A DNA stretch of 64,000 nt from the NCBI RefSeq assembly GCF_001523745.2, contig NZ_CP013387.1:682001-746000 (forward strand). The letters are read 5' to 3'. Made by a program: the position numbers and the translations under genes. Under the pieces are notes generated by a model. The model was given only the letters and a program-made list of their open reading frames with translations. It was not told where the DNA came from and did not search any database. Source of the stretch: Burkholderia mayonis. GTDB taxonomy: Bacteria; Pseudomonadota; Gammaproteobacteria; Burkholderiales; Burkholderiaceae. Positions 16,285 through 26,046 of the stretch are shown piece by piece (position 1 is the stretch's first letter; every line of letters begins with the position of its first letter).

Positions 16285-17700
16285 ATGAAGCCGTTCGACG
16301 AAATGCTGCAACCCGGCGATACCGTACGAGTGCCATATGAGCGCTTGAAACGTTGGCTCGACACGCAGGATCCCGCGAGCCTGGCCCAGAAGGCGCACGA
16401 CGCCGAGGGCGTGTTCCGCAAAACCGGCATCACGTTCGCCGTCTATGGCGACGCCGAAGCCGCGGAGCGGCTGATTCCGTTCGACATCGTGCCGCGGATC
16501 ATTTCCGGACAGGAATGGAATCGGCTGTCGCAGGGAATCGAGCAGCGCGTGATGGCGCTCAATGCATTCCTCGACGACATCTACCATCGCCAGGAGATCG
16601 TCCGCGCGGGGATCGTGCCGAAGCATCTGATCGCGCACAACGAAGCGTTCCTGCCCGAGATGATCGATTTCCGGCCGCCCGGAAACGTTTACACGCACAT
16701 CATCGGCGTCGACATCGTCCGGACTGCGGAAAATCAGTTCTACGTACTCGAAGACAATGCGCGCACGCCGTCCGGCGTGTCGTACATGCTCGAGAACCGC
16801 GAAACGATGATGCAGCTCTTCCCCGAGCTGTTCCAGCAGGTGAAGGTGCGGCCGGTCGAAACCTATCCGCAACTGCTGCGCCAGTCGCTCGCGGCCGTTT
16901 GCCCGCCGGGCGGCAACGCGGACAATCCGACCGTCGCGGTGCTCACGCCCGGCATCCACAACTCCGCGTATTACGAGCACGCGTTCCTCGCTGACCAGAT
17001 GGGCGTGCATCTCGTCGAGGGCAGCGATCTGCAGGTGATCGGCGATCGCGTCGCGATGCGCACGACCGAGGGCTTTCGGCCGATCGACGTGCTGTACCGC
17101 CGCCTCGACGACGCGTTCCTCGATCCGCTCACGTTCCGGCCGGATTCGGTGCTGGGCGTCGCGGGGATCATGGACGTCTACCGCGCGGGCAACATCACGA
17201 TCGCGAACGCGCCCGGCACCGGCATCGCCGACGACAAGGCGATCTACTCGTACATGCCGGAGATCGTCGAGTTCTATACCGGTCGCAAGGCGTTGCTCGA
17301 GAACGTGCCGACCTGGCGCTGCGCGGAAGCGGACAGTCTCAAGTACGTGCTCGAGCATCTCGACGAGCTCGTCGTGAAGGAGGTGCACGGCTCGGGCGGC
17401 TACGGGATGCTCGTCGGCCCCGCGGCGTCGAAGGCCGAGCGCGATGCGTTCGCGGCGAAGCTGCGCGCGAAGCCGTCGAACTACATCGCGCAGCCGACGC
17501 TCGCGCTGTCGACGACGCCGATCCTGACCGAGAAGGGGCTCGCGCCGCGCCATGTCGACCTGCGGCCGTTCGTGCTCGTGTCCGACCGGATCCGCATCAC
17601 GCCGGGCGGTCTCACGCGGGTCGCGTTGAAAGAGGGGTCGCTCGTCGTCAACTCGAGTCAGGGCGGCGGCACCAAGGATACCTGGGTGCTTGCCGACTGA
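16285..17700 (+). CDS. Circularly permuted ATP-grasp protein (stand-alone)
   Basis: This is a 471-residue protein of the circularly permuted ATP-grasp type 2 group (formerly DUF404/DUF407), a predicted carboxylate-amine ligase. Family stretches are PFDIVPRIISGQEWNRLSQGIEQRVMALNAFLDDIYH, NQFYVLEDNARTPSGVSYMLENRE and KEVHGSGGYGMLVGP, with the ATP-binding Lys and Gly-rich loop in the last. The start at 16285 is preferred because GGAGA lies nine bases upstream; ATGs at 16267 and 16270 are possible. Alpha-E, transglutaminase-like and DUF2126 genes follow on the same strand. Comparative genomics has proposed that such sets make or attach a peptide-like product; no substrate is established here. Confidence 0.88.
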   Translation: MKPFDEMLQPGDTVRVPYERLKRWLDTQDPASLAQKAHDAEGVFRKTGITFAVYGDAEAAERLIPFDIVPRIISGQEWNRLSQGIEQRVMALNAFLDDIYHRQEIVRAGIVPKHLIAHNEAFLPEMIDFRPPGNVYTHIIGVDIVRTAENQFYVLEDNARTPSGVSYMLENRETMMQLFPELFQQVKVRPVETYPQLLRQSLAAVCPPGGNADNPTVAVLTPGIHNSAYYEHAFLADQMGVHLVEGSDLQVIGDRVAMRTTEGFRPIDVLYRRLDDAFLDPLTFRPDSVLGVAGIMDVYRAGNITIANAPGTGIADDKAIYSYMPEIVEFYTGRKALLENVPTWRCAEADSLKYVLEHLDELVVKEVHGSGGYGMLVGPAASKAERDAFAAKLRAKPSNYIAQPTLALSTTPILTEKGLAPRHVDLRPFVLVSDRIRITPGGLTRVALKEGSLVVNSSQGGGTKDTWVLAD

Positions 17701-17761
17701 CGCATGCGCATGCGGCGCGTCTGCGCGCCGCACCGAACAACGATCGGAGTGGACGGCAAAC

Positions 17762-18703
17762 ATGCTTCTCGGACGGACAGCAAGCGGCCTTTACTGGATG
17801 TATCGCTATATCGAGCGCGCGGAGAACACCGCGCGGATCGTCGACGCGGGATTGCGGATGGCGCTCACGCGCACGTCGGATGCGCCGGCCGAATGGTCGT
17901 CGGTGCTCGTCAGCTCGGGCGCGGACGACGGCTATCGACAGAAGTACGAAACATACGCGGCCGATACCGTTGCCGACTATCTGCTGCGGGATCGCGACAA
18001 CCCGTCGAGCGTGCTGTCGTGCATCGAATACGCACGCTCGAACGCGCGGATGGTGCGCACGGCGCTCACGCGCGAGGCATGGGAAAGCGTGAACGGCGCG
18101 TGGCTCGCGATCAGGCGCGGGCTCGCGCAGCCGATCCACGCGAGCGCGTTGCCCGCGATTCTCGACGAAATCAAGCGCGAGACCGCGCTGATCCTCGGCA
18201 GCTTCTACAGCACGATGCTGCGCAACGAGATCTTCGATTTCGCACAGATCGGCGCGTTCGTCGAGCGCGCGGACAACACTGCGCGAATCGTCGACGTCAA
18301 ATATCACCTGCTGTTGCCGTCGGTGTCGCACGTCGGCACGATCCTCGACAACTACCAGTGGGAGTCGATCCTGCGCTGTGTCGCGGCGCACCGCTCGTAC
18401 CGCTGGGTCTACGACGTCCAGTACAAGCCGCTCAACATTGCCGACTATCTGATCCTCAACGGACGGATGCCGCGCTCGCTGCGCTACTGCTACGGACGCG
18501 TCGTGTCGAGCCTCGATCATCTCGCGAAAGATTACGGCGTCACGCACGGTTGTCACGAAACCGCCGCCAAAATCAAGCGGTCGCTGGAGGGCAACTCGGT
18601 CGAACGCATTTTCAAGAGCGGGCTGCACGAGTTCCTGACGGATTTCATCGCCAAGAACAATAGTCTCGGCCTCGAAATCGCCCAAGCCTACAACTTCGAT
18701 TGA
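17762..18703 (+). CDS. Alpha-E domain protein (formerly DUF403)
   Basis: This is a 313-residue, all-helical protein of the alpha-E family. It starts MLLGRTASGLYWMYRYIERAENTARIVD, and the ERA(E/D)NTARI motif recurs at FVERADNTARIVDVKYH, a pattern that defines the family. It is co-encoded with the ATP-grasp gene 61 bp upstream and the transglutaminase-like gene just downstream (8 bp gap). Alpha-E proteins have no proven activity. They nearly always sit with circularly permuted ATP-grasp proteins and are presumed to be partners in a ligase complex. In this window the same pairing occurs as a fusion at 23383-26046. Confidence 0.88.
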   Translation: MLLGRTASGLYWMYRYIERAENTARIVDAGLRMALTRTSDAPAEWSSVLVSSGADDGYRQKYETYAADTVADYLLRDRDNPSSVLSCIEYARSNARMVRTALTREAWESVNGAWLAIRRGLAQPIHASALPAILDEIKRETALILGSFYSTMLRNEIFDFAQIGAFVERADNTARIVDVKYHLLLPSVSHVGTILDNYQWESILRCVAAHRSYRWVYDVQYKPLNIADYLILNGRMPRSLRYCYGRVVSSLDHLAKDYGVTHGCHETAAKIKRSLEGNSVERIFKSGLHEFLTDFIAKNNSLGLEIAQAYNFD

Positions 18704-18711
18704 GATCAGCT

Positions 18712-19659
18712 ATGCGCCTCGCCATCCGCCACATCTCGCGCTTCCAATTCGACGAACACGCCGCGTACGTACTGCAGCGACTGCGGCTGCGTCCGCAAAG
18801 CGGTCCGTGCCAGACCGTGCGGGCCTGGCAAGTGACGATCGACGGCGTCGAGCCGACGCTCGGTTATGCAGACGGTTTCGGCAATCGCGTCGACCTCGTG
18901 CGGCACGAGCGCGACAAGCCGGAGATCACGATCGTCGCGGCGGGCGTCGTCGAGACGCAGGACCGCGCGGGTATCCTCGGCAACGTCGAAGGCTACGCGC
19001 CGCCGTGGATATTCGAGCGCGCGACCGACCTGACCCGGGCGGGCGACGCAGTCCGCGCGCTCGCCGACGCGCTGCCGATCGAGAACAAGAGCCTCGACGC
19101 GCTGCACTGGCTGATGACCGAGGTGCACAGCCGGATCGCCTACGAGCCGGGCACGCGGCCGGCGCCGCGCGACGCGGAGACCGCGCTGCAAAGCGGCATC
19201 GGCACGAGCCGCGACCATGCGCACGTGTTCGTCGCCGCGGCGCGCGCGCTGAAGATTCCGGCGCGCTACGTGTCCGGCTATCTGCTGACGGACAGCTCGA
19301 TGCAGCGGATCGCGGAAGCGCTGCAGCAGGCGAGCGGCGCCGCACAGCAGGCGATGCAGATGCGGCGCGACTCGGACGGCGCGCACGAAACGCCGGACGA
19401 TGCGGCGGGGCAGCGGATCGTCGCGATGCAGGAAACGGTGGTCGCGACACAGCCGCAATCGGGCCACGCGTGGGCCGAGGCATACATCGAAGGCCTCGGC
19501 TGGGTCGGCTTCGATCCGTTCATGAACCGCTGCCCGGACGAGCGCTATGTGCGCGTCGCGGCGGGCCTCGACTATCGCGACACGATGCCGGTCTACGGTC
19601 CAGGGGCGAAGGCGCTCGGCGTCGAGATCAGCGTGATCCAGTCGCCGGAGCTCGTTTGA
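18712..19659 (+). CDS. Transglutaminase-like protein with Ser in place of the catalytic Cys
   Basis: This 315-residue protein has an N-terminal beta module (LAIRHISRFQFDE, LRLRPQSGPCQTVRAWQV) and a transglutaminase-like papain-fold core. The core normally carries GVC(R/Q)D with the nucleophilic Cys; here it reads GTSRDHAHVFVAAARALKIPARYVSGYL. The codon is AGC at about 19207, so the nucleophile is replaced by Ser. The His and Asp of the triad look intact (SGHAWAEAY and GFDPF). Two paralogues in the same block keep the Cys. It may be a non-catalytic binding or scaffold subunit, or use Ser. A start at 18700 is possible, but ATG 18712 aligns with the family N-terminus. Confidence 0.85.
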   Translation: MRLAIRHISRFQFDEHAAYVLQRLRLRPQSGPCQTVRAWQVTIDGVEPTLGYADGFGNRVDLVRHERDKPEITIVAAGVVETQDRAGILGNVEGYAPPWIFERATDLTRAGDAVRALADALPIENKSLDALHWLMTEVHSRIAYEPGTRPAPRDAETALQSGIGTSRDHAHVFVAAARALKIPARYVSGYLLTDSSMQRIAEALQQASGAAQQAMQMRRDSDGAHETPDDAAGQRIVAMQETVVATQPQSGHAWAEAYIEGLGWVGFDPFMNRCPDERYVRVAAGLDYRDTMPVYGPGAKALGVEISVIQSPELV

Positions 19660-19774
19660 CGCGCGCGAGCGCCGCGCAGTAGCGCAATGGACGGCGGCGC
19701 GGTTGCGCCGCGTCGTCGCGCAGCTGCATCGTCGAATTATGATCGCCCCTGCAACCGCACCGAACGGCCACGCC

Positions 19775-22700
19775 ATGTCCATTCACGTCGCGCTTCACCA
19801 CGTCACCCGCTATCGCTACGACCGGCTCGTCCAGCTCGGCCCGCAGATCGTGCGCCTGCGGCCCGCTCCGCATTGCCGGACGCCGATCCTGTCTTATTCG
19901 ATGAAGATCGAGCCCGAGCAGCACTTCGTCAACTGGCAGCAGGATCCGTTCGCGAACTACATGGCGCGGCTCGTGTTTCGCGAGCCGACGCGCACGTTCG
20001 AGATCGCAATCGATCTCGTCGCGGAGATGTCGGTCTACAACCCGTTCGACTTCTTCCTCGAAGAGCACGCGGAGATCTTTCCGTTCGATTACAACGACGC
20101 GCTGCGCCGCGAGCTCGCGCCGTATCTCGTGTGCGATCCCGATGCGAGCGCGTCCGACACATTTCGTTCGTATGTCGAATCAATCGACCGAACGCCGACG
20201 CGCACGATGAACTTCCTCGTTGCGCTGAACCAGCAGTTGCAGCGCGACATTCGCTATGTCGTGCGGCTCGAGCCGGGCGTGCAGACGCCTGCGCAGACGC
20301 TCTCGCTCGCGTCGGGCTCGTGCCGCGACAGCGGCTGGCTGCTCGTGCAGCTGTGCCGTCATCTTGGTCTCGCCGCGCGCTTCGTGTCCGGTTATCTGAT
20401 TCAGCTGACGCCCGACGTGGAAGCGCTCGACGGCCCGAGCGGCGCCGAAGTCGATTTCACCGATCTGCACGCATGGTGCGAGGTTTATCTGCCGGGCGCG
20501 GGCTGGATCGGCTTCGATCCGACGTCGGGGCTGCTCGCAGGCGAAGGGCACATTCCGCTCGCCGCGACGCCGCAGCCGACGAGCGCCGCGCCTGTCGAAG
20601 GGCTCGTCGACGAATGCGAGGTCGAGTTCGAGCACGAAATGCGCGTGACGCGGATCTACGAATCGCCGCGCGTGACGAAACCTTACAGCGACGAGCAGTG
20701 GCATCACGTGTTGCAGCTCGGCGCGCAGGTCGATGCCGAGTTGAATGCGGGCGACGTGCGTCTGACGCAGGGCGGCGAGCCGACATTCGTGTCGATCGAC
20801 GATCGCGAAGCTGCTGAATGGAACACCGATGCGTTGGGGCCGATGAAGCGAGGCTATGCGACGTCGCTCGTGCAGAAGCTGCGCGCCGAGTACGGCGACG
20901 GCGGCTTTCTCCACTTCGGGCAGGGCAAGTGGTATCCGGGCGAGCAACTGCCGCGCTGGGCGCTGTCCGTGTTCTGGCGTGCGGACGGCGAGCCGGTCTG
21001 GCGCGATCCCGCACGCTTTGCCGACGAGCGCGAGGCGTCGACTTGCGCGACCGCTGACGCCGAGCGGTTCATCCGCGCGCTCGCGGCGCGCCTCGGCATC
21101 ACGAGCGAATACGTGACGCCCGGCTACGAAGACGTTTGGTACTACTTGTGGCGTGAGCGGAAACTGCCAGTGAACGTCGATCCGTTCGACGCGAGGCTCG
21201 GCGACGAACTCGAGCGCGCGCGGCTGCGCAAGGTTTTCTCGCAGCAGCTCGACAGCGTGATCGGCTACGTGCTGCCGCTCAAGCCGCTCGCGCCGAACCC
21301 GGCGCTGGCGGGGCCGAGATGGGAGACGGGGCCATGGTTCTTTCGTGACGAGCGGATGTATCTCGTGCCCGGCGATTCGGCGATGGGCTATCGTCTGCCG
21401 CTCGATTCGTTGCCGTGGGTGAGCCGCGGTGATTTTCCGTATCTCGTCGAGTGCGATCCGTTTGCACCGCAGGACGCGCTGCCCGATGCGAAGACGCTGC
21501 GCGCGCGCTATGCGGGCGGCGGGTACGACGTGCCGCGGCATCCGGCCGCCGCCGCGCGCGACGTCGCGGCGTCCGCGCGGACCGTGATGCAGGCGCGCGA
21601 CGGCGAAGGGGGAAGCGCGGCATCGGCGAGCGTCGGCGACGATCCCGCGCGCTACCCGCGGCGCTTCGAATCCGCCGCTTGGATCACGCGCACCGCACTG
21701 TGCGTCGAGGTGCGCAATGGCGTGCTCTATGTGTTCATGCCGCCGCTCGCCGCGCTCGACGACTATCTCGATTTGCTGACCGCGGTCGAGCTGACCGCCG
21801 AGTCGCTCGACGTGAAGCTCGTGCTCGAAGGCTATCCGCCGCCGCGCGACGCGCGCCTGAAGATGCTGCAGGTGACGCCCGATCCCGGCGTGATCGAAGT
21901 GAACATCCATCCGGCGCACGACTTCGACGCGCTCGTTCAGCACACCGAATTCCTGTACGACGCGGCCTATCGATCACGGCTGTCGAGCGAGAAGTTCATG
22001 GTCGACGGCCGGCACGTCGGTACGGGCGGCGGCAATCACTTCGTGCTCGGCGGCGCGACGCCCGCGGACAGCCCGTTCCTGCGCCGTCCAGATCTGCTCG
22101 CGAGCCTGATCGCGTACTGGCATAACCATCCGTCGCTGTCCTATCTGTTCTCGGGACTCTTCATTGGGCCGACGAGCCAGGCGCCGCGCGTCGACGAGGC
22201 GCGCAACGATCAGGTGTACGAACTCGATATCGCATTCGCCGAGATCCGCCGCAACAAGCTGCGCTACGGCGAAGACATGCCGCCGTGGCTCGTCGATCGC
22301 GTGCTGCGCAACTTGCTGATCGATGTGTCGGGCAACACGCATCGCAGCGAATTCTGCATCGACAAGCTCTATTCGCCGGATTCTGCGACGGGCCGCCTGG
22401 GTCTTCTCGAATTGCGCGCGTTCGAGATGCCGCCGCACGCACGGATGAGCGTCGTCCAGCAGTTGCTGCTGCGCGCGCTGATCGCGCGCTTCTGGCGCGC
22501 GCCGTACACGACGCCGCTTGCACGCTGGGGCACCGCGCTGCACGATCGCTTCCTGCTGCCGATGTTCGTGAAGATGGACTTCGACGACGTGCTGACCGAG
22601 ATGCGCGAAGCGGGCTTCGCGTTCGATCCGGCATGGTTCGCGCCGCACTTCGAGTTCCGCTTTCCGCTGTTCGGCCAGGTCGCGGTGCGCGGCGTCGCGC

Positions 22701-23200
22701 TTGCGCTGCGCGGCGCGCTCGAGCCGTGGCACGTGATGGGCGAGGAGGGGGCGATCGGCGGCACCGTGCGTTACGTCGATTCGTCGCTCGAGCGGCTCGA
22801 AATCCACGTGAGCGGGCTGAACGACAGCCGCTATGTCGTGACCGTCAACGGCCGCGCGCTGCCGCTGCAGCCGACCGGCACCGCCGGCGAGTACGTGGCG
22901 GGCGTGCGCTACAAGGCGTGGGCGCCGCCGTCGGCGCTGCATCCGACGATCGGTATTCACGCGCCGCTCACGTTCGACATCGTCGATACATGGATGCAGC
23001 GCTCGCTCGGCGGCTGCCGATATCACGTCGCGCATCCGGGCGGCCGCAACTACGACACGTTCCCGGTGAACGCGTACGAAGCCGAGAGCCGGCGGCTCGC
23101 GCGCTTCGTGTCGATGGGGCATACGCCGGGTACGATGACGGTCGAGCCGGCCGCGCCGAGCCGCGAGTTTCCGTTCACGCTGGACTTGCGGCGTGACTGA
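19775..23200 (+). CDS. Transglutaminase-like + DUF2126 giant protein
   Basis: This is a 1141-residue cytoplasmic protein (no signal peptide). The N-terminal 300 residues repeat the transglutaminase architecture: HHVTRYRYDRLVQLGPQIVRLRP, then SGSCRDSGWLLVQLCRHLGLAARFVSGYL with an intact Cys, and DLHAWCEVYLPGAGWIGFDP for His/Asp. The remainder (about 340-1140) is the DUF2126 region, with conserved runs such as RLTQGGEPTFVSIDD, GKWYPGEQLPRWALS and GTGGGNHFVLGGATPADSPFLRRPDLL. DUF2126 has been suggested to be a glutamine-synthetase-like amidoligase. The product may therefore combine ligase and peptidase or transferase activities. The preferred start has family-like sequence immediately after it. 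It is the largest gene of the amidoligase block. Confidence 0.87.
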   Translation: MSIHVALHHVTRYRYDRLVQLGPQIVRLRPAPHCRTPILSYSMKIEPEQHFVNWQQDPFANYMARLVFREPTRTFEIAIDLVAEMSVYNPFDFFLEEHAEIFPFDYNDALRRELAPYLVCDPDASASDTFRSYVESIDRTPTRTMNFLVALNQQLQRDIRYVVRLEPGVQTPAQTLSLASGSCRDSGWLLVQLCRHLGLAARFVSGYLIQLTPDVEALDGPSGAEVDFTDLHAWCEVYLPGAGWIGFDPTSGLLAGEGHIPLAATPQPTSAAPVEGLVDECEVEFEHEMRVTRIYESPRVTKPYSDEQWHHVLQLGAQVDAELNAGDVRLTQGGEPTFVSIDDREAAEWNTDALGPMKRGYATSLVQKLRAEYGDGGFLHFGQGKWYPGEQLPRWALSVFWRADGEPVWRDPARFADEREASTCATADAERFIRALAARLGITSEYVTPGYEDVWYYLWRERKLPVNVDPFDARLGDELERARLRKVFSQQLDSVIGYVLPLKPLAPNPALAGPRWETGPWFFRDERMYLVPGDSAMGYRLPLDSLPWVSRGDFPYLVECDPFAPQDALPDAKTLRARYAGGGYDVPRHPAAAARDVAASARTVMQARDGEGGSAASASVGDDPARYPRRFESAAWITRTALCVEVRNGVLYVFMPPLAALDDYLDLLTAVELTAESLDVKLVLEGYPPPRDARLKMLQVTPDPGVIEVNIHPAHDFDALVQHTEFLYDAAYRSRLSSEKFMVDGRHVGTGGGNHFVLGGATPADSPFLRRPDLLASLIAYWHNHPSLSYLFSGLFIGPTSQAPRVDEARNDQVYELDIAFAEIRRNKLRYGEDMPPWLVDRVLRNLLIDVSGNTHRSEFCIDKLYSPDSATGRLGLLELRAFEMPPHARMSVVQQLLLRALIARFWRAPYTTPLARWGTALHDRFLLPMFVKMDFDDVLTEMREAGFAFDPAWFAPHFEFRFPLFGQVAVRGVALALRGALEPWHVMGEEGAIGGTVRYVDSSLERLEIHVSGLNDSRYVVTVNGRALPLQPTGTAGEYVAGVRYKAWAPPSALHPTIGIHAPLTFDIVDTWMQRSLGGCRYHVAHPGGRNYDTFPVNAYEAESRRLARFVSMGHTPGTMTVEPAAPSREFPFTLDLRRD

Positions 23201-23382
23201 AGAATGCGGACGGAGGAGCGGATGCGCACCGCGACAGCGGCGGGAATGAAACGCGCGGTGTGCAGGCGCCGCGCGACAGGCGCGCCGCGTCGGGCAGGAA
23301 TGTTAGGATTCGACATCGATGAGCGGCGCGCGCCGCACGCGGGCGGCATTCGCTTCGCGACCGCGGCGCGGGCCGCTCGCCA

Positions 23383-26046
23383 TTGAAGAATCGAATCGTG
23401 CTTTCACTTTTTTCCGACGACGATCTGGCCGCCGACGCGATGCAGACACTATTCGACACGGGGTCGCAGCAGGCCGCGGCCGAGTTCGGCGCGGCGCTCG
23501 CCGCGCCCGCGGTCACGGGCCGCTACGACGAGCTGCGCGGCGGCGCGGCCGCATTTTCCACCGCGTCGCTCGCGCCCGCGTGGCGCGCGTTCTTCACGCA
23601 GCTCGGCAGTGTCGGCATCGCAGATCTCGACCGCCGCGCCGACGCGCTGCGGCGCCGCATGCGCGAGAACGGGCTCGCCTATCACCCGCACGAGCGCGCC
23701 GCGGGCGGCGGCGCGGTGCGTCCGTGGTCGCTCGACCTGCTGCCGCTGATCGTCGCCCCCGGCGACTGGGCGACGATCGAGCGCGGCGTGCTGCAGCGCG
23801 TGCGCCTCCTCAACGCGATCCTCGCCGATCTCTACGGAGAACAGACGATCCTGCGCCGTGGGCTCTTGCCGCCCGCGCTCGTGACCGGGCATCCCGGCTA
23901 TCTGCGGCCGATGTGCGGCGCGCGCGCGCCGGGCGGCACGTGGCTGCACGTCGTCGCGTTCGATCTCGCGCGCGGACCGGACGGCGCGTGGCGGATGATG
24001 GCGCAGCATACGCAGGGCCCGTCCGGGCTCGGCTATCTTCTGGAGAATCGGCTGATCGTGTCGCGGCTCTTTCCGCGCGCGTTCCGCGGTTTGCACGTGC
24101 AGCGGCTCGCCGCGAGCTATCGCGCGTTGTTGCAGAGCATGCAGGCGCTGAGTCCCGCGCGCAAGAACTCGAGAATCGTGCTGCTGACGCCCGGCCCGCA
24201 CGCGGCGACCTATTTCGAGCATGCGTATCTCGCGCGCTATCTGGGCCTCACGCTCGTCGAGGGCGGAGATCTGACGGCGCGCGATCAACACGTCTATCTG
24301 AAGACGCTGCGCGGGCTCGAGCCCGTGCACGGTATCCTGCGGCGCGTCGACGACGAATGGCTCGATCCGCTCGAGCTGCGCCCGGATTCGCTGCTCGGCG
24401 TGCCGGGGCTGATGCAGGCGGTGCGCGCGGGCAACGTGCTGCTTGCGAACCTGCCGGGCTCCGGTTTTCTCGAATCGCCCGGCATTCTCGGTTTCCTGCC
24501 GCGCCTGGCGGAGGGCCTGCTCGGCGAGACCCTGTCGCTTCCCGCGGTGCCGTCGTGGTGGTGCGGCGAGCAAGCGGCGTACGACGAAGCGCTGCCGCTC
24601 CTCGCGCGCGGCATCGTGAAGCCGACGTTCCCGGCGAGCGTGCAGGCGGGTGGCGCGTTCGAGCCGGTGATCGGCGCGCGGCTCTCGCCGCAGCAACTCG
24701 CCGAATGGCGCGCGCGGATCGCCGCGCAGCCCGCGCACTACACGATTCAGGCGGATTTGCCGTTGTCGCAGGCGCCGACGTGGGCGGGCGGCGCCTGCGC
24801 CGGAGACGGCGGCGCACGGATCGTGCCGCGGCCGCTGCTGCTGCGCGTGTTCGCGCTCGCGGACGGCGCGGGCTCGTGGCGCGTATTGCCCGGCGGGCTC
24901 GCGCGCGTCGGCACGCGCGACGAGCTGTTCAACGCACCGATGCCGCGCGGCGGCAGCAGCGTCGACACGTGGGTGATGACGGAAGGCGCGGTCGATCCGA
25001 CGACGCTGCTGCAAACGCACCTCGGCCCGGACGATCTGCAGGAGCGGACGCGGGCGATCGCGAGCCGCGCGGCCGAGAATCTGTTCTGGCTCGGCCGCTA
25101 CACCGAGCGCGCGACGAACCTGACGCGGCTCGCGCGCAGCGCGCTCGAACGGCTGCGCGGCGAGGAGGACGTCGAGACGCCTGTGCATCTGCATTTGCTC
25201 GATGCATTGTGTCGCGACAACGGCTTGCTGCCGGCCGACGCGCCGTCGGTCATCGAGACGCCGCACGCGTTCCAGCAAGCGTTGACGCTCGCGCTCACGC
25301 ATCGCGCGGATCGCTCGACGGGGATCGCGTCGTGCCTGTTCGGCATGCGCGGCGCGGCGGCGGCGATTCGTGAGCGGCTGTCGCGCGAGCAATGGCGGCT
25401 GATCGACGACGCCACGCAACTGTTCGACGAAGACGGCGACGATGCGGAGCCGGAGGAGCAGCTCGGCAACGATGCGCTGCAGCGGCTCGAGCGCGTGAAT
25501 CTGCTGCTGTCGGCGATCACGGGCGCGCAGACCGACAACATGACGCGCGACGACGGCTGGCGTCTGCTGTCGATCGGCCGCCAGATCGACCGCCTCGAAT
25601 TTCTGTGCGGCGTGCTGAGCCGAGCGTTCGAGGGCGGCGCGATTCACAAGCAGGAAGGCTTCGAGCTCGTGCTCGAACTGTTCGACAGCGCCATCACGTT
25701 TCGCTCGCGCTTCCAGCGCTGCTTCGACGTGGCGCCGCTGCTGTCGCTCGTCGTGCTCGACACCGACAATCCGCGCTCGCTTGCCTGGGTCGCGCAGGCG
25801 CTGCGCGGTCGATTGTCGAAGGTCGAGCGCAGCGAAGGCTACGCATTGTCGGAACTCGCCGACGGGATGCAGGATATCGCAGGCTGGTCGCTGCATGTGC
25901 TCTGCGAGACGGATGGCGACGGTCGCCACGCGGCGCTGCTCGCGCGCCTGCAGGCATGCGGCAAGGCGACGTGGGACTTGTCGAACCGGATCGGCGAGCG
26001 TTACTTCAGCCACGTGCGCGAGGCGGGCAGGTCGCTATGGGGATGA
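23383..26046 (+). CDS. Fusion of circularly permuted ATP-grasp and alpha-E domains
   Basis: This 887-residue protein carries both partners that are separate at 16285-18703. Residues about 60-510 form the ATP-grasp half (RVRLLNAILADLYGEQTILRRGLLPP, AQHTQGPSGLGYLLENRLIVSRLFP, GGSSVDTWVMTEG at its end). Residues about 560-885 form the alpha-E half (SRAAENLFWLGRYTERATNLTRLARSALE, SIGRQIDRLEFLCGVLSRAFE). The start is uncertain: the first in-frame codon is TTG 23383, with GTG at 23398 as an alternative and no strong ribosome site seen. Its stop overlaps the next gene (ATGA). It probably duplicates or complements the separate ATP-grasp and alpha-E pair with a different substrate. Confidence 0.87.
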   Translation: MKNRIVLSLFSDDDLAADAMQTLFDTGSQQAAAEFGAALAAPAVTGRYDELRGGAAAFSTASLAPAWRAFFTQLGSVGIADLDRRADALRRRMRENGLAYHPHERAAGGGAVRPWSLDLLPLIVAPGDWATIERGVLQRVRLLNAILADLYGEQTILRRGLLPPALVTGHPGYLRPMCGARAPGGTWLHVVAFDLARGPDGAWRMMAQHTQGPSGLGYLLENRLIVSRLFPRAFRGLHVQRLAASYRALLQSMQALSPARKNSRIVLLTPGPHAATYFEHAYLARYLGLTLVEGGDLTARDQHVYLKTLRGLEPVHGILRRVDDEWLDPLELRPDSLLGVPGLMQAVRAGNVLLANLPGSGFLESPGILGFLPRLAEGLLGETLSLPAVPSWWCGEQAAYDEALPLLARGIVKPTFPASVQAGGAFEPVIGARLSPQQLAEWRARIAAQPAHYTIQADLPLSQAPTWAGGACAGDGGARIVPRPLLLRVFALADGAGSWRVLPGGLARVGTRDELFNAPMPRGGSSVDTWVMTEGAVDPTTLLQTHLGPDDLQERTRAIASRAAENLFWLGRYTERATNLTRLARSALERLRGEEDVETPVHLHLLDALCRDNGLLPADAPSVIETPHAFQQALTLALTHRADRSTGIASCLFGMRGAAAAIRERLSREQWRLIDDATQLFDEDGDDAEPEEQLGNDALQRLERVNLLLSAITGAQTDNMTRDDGWRLLSIGRQIDRLEFLCGVLSRAFEGGAIHKQEGFELVLELFDSAITFRSRFQRCFDVAPLLSLVVLDTDNPRSLAWVAQALRGRLSKVERSEGYALSELADGMQDIAGWSLHVLCETDGDGRHAALLARLQACGKATWDLSNRIGERYFSHVREAGRSLWG

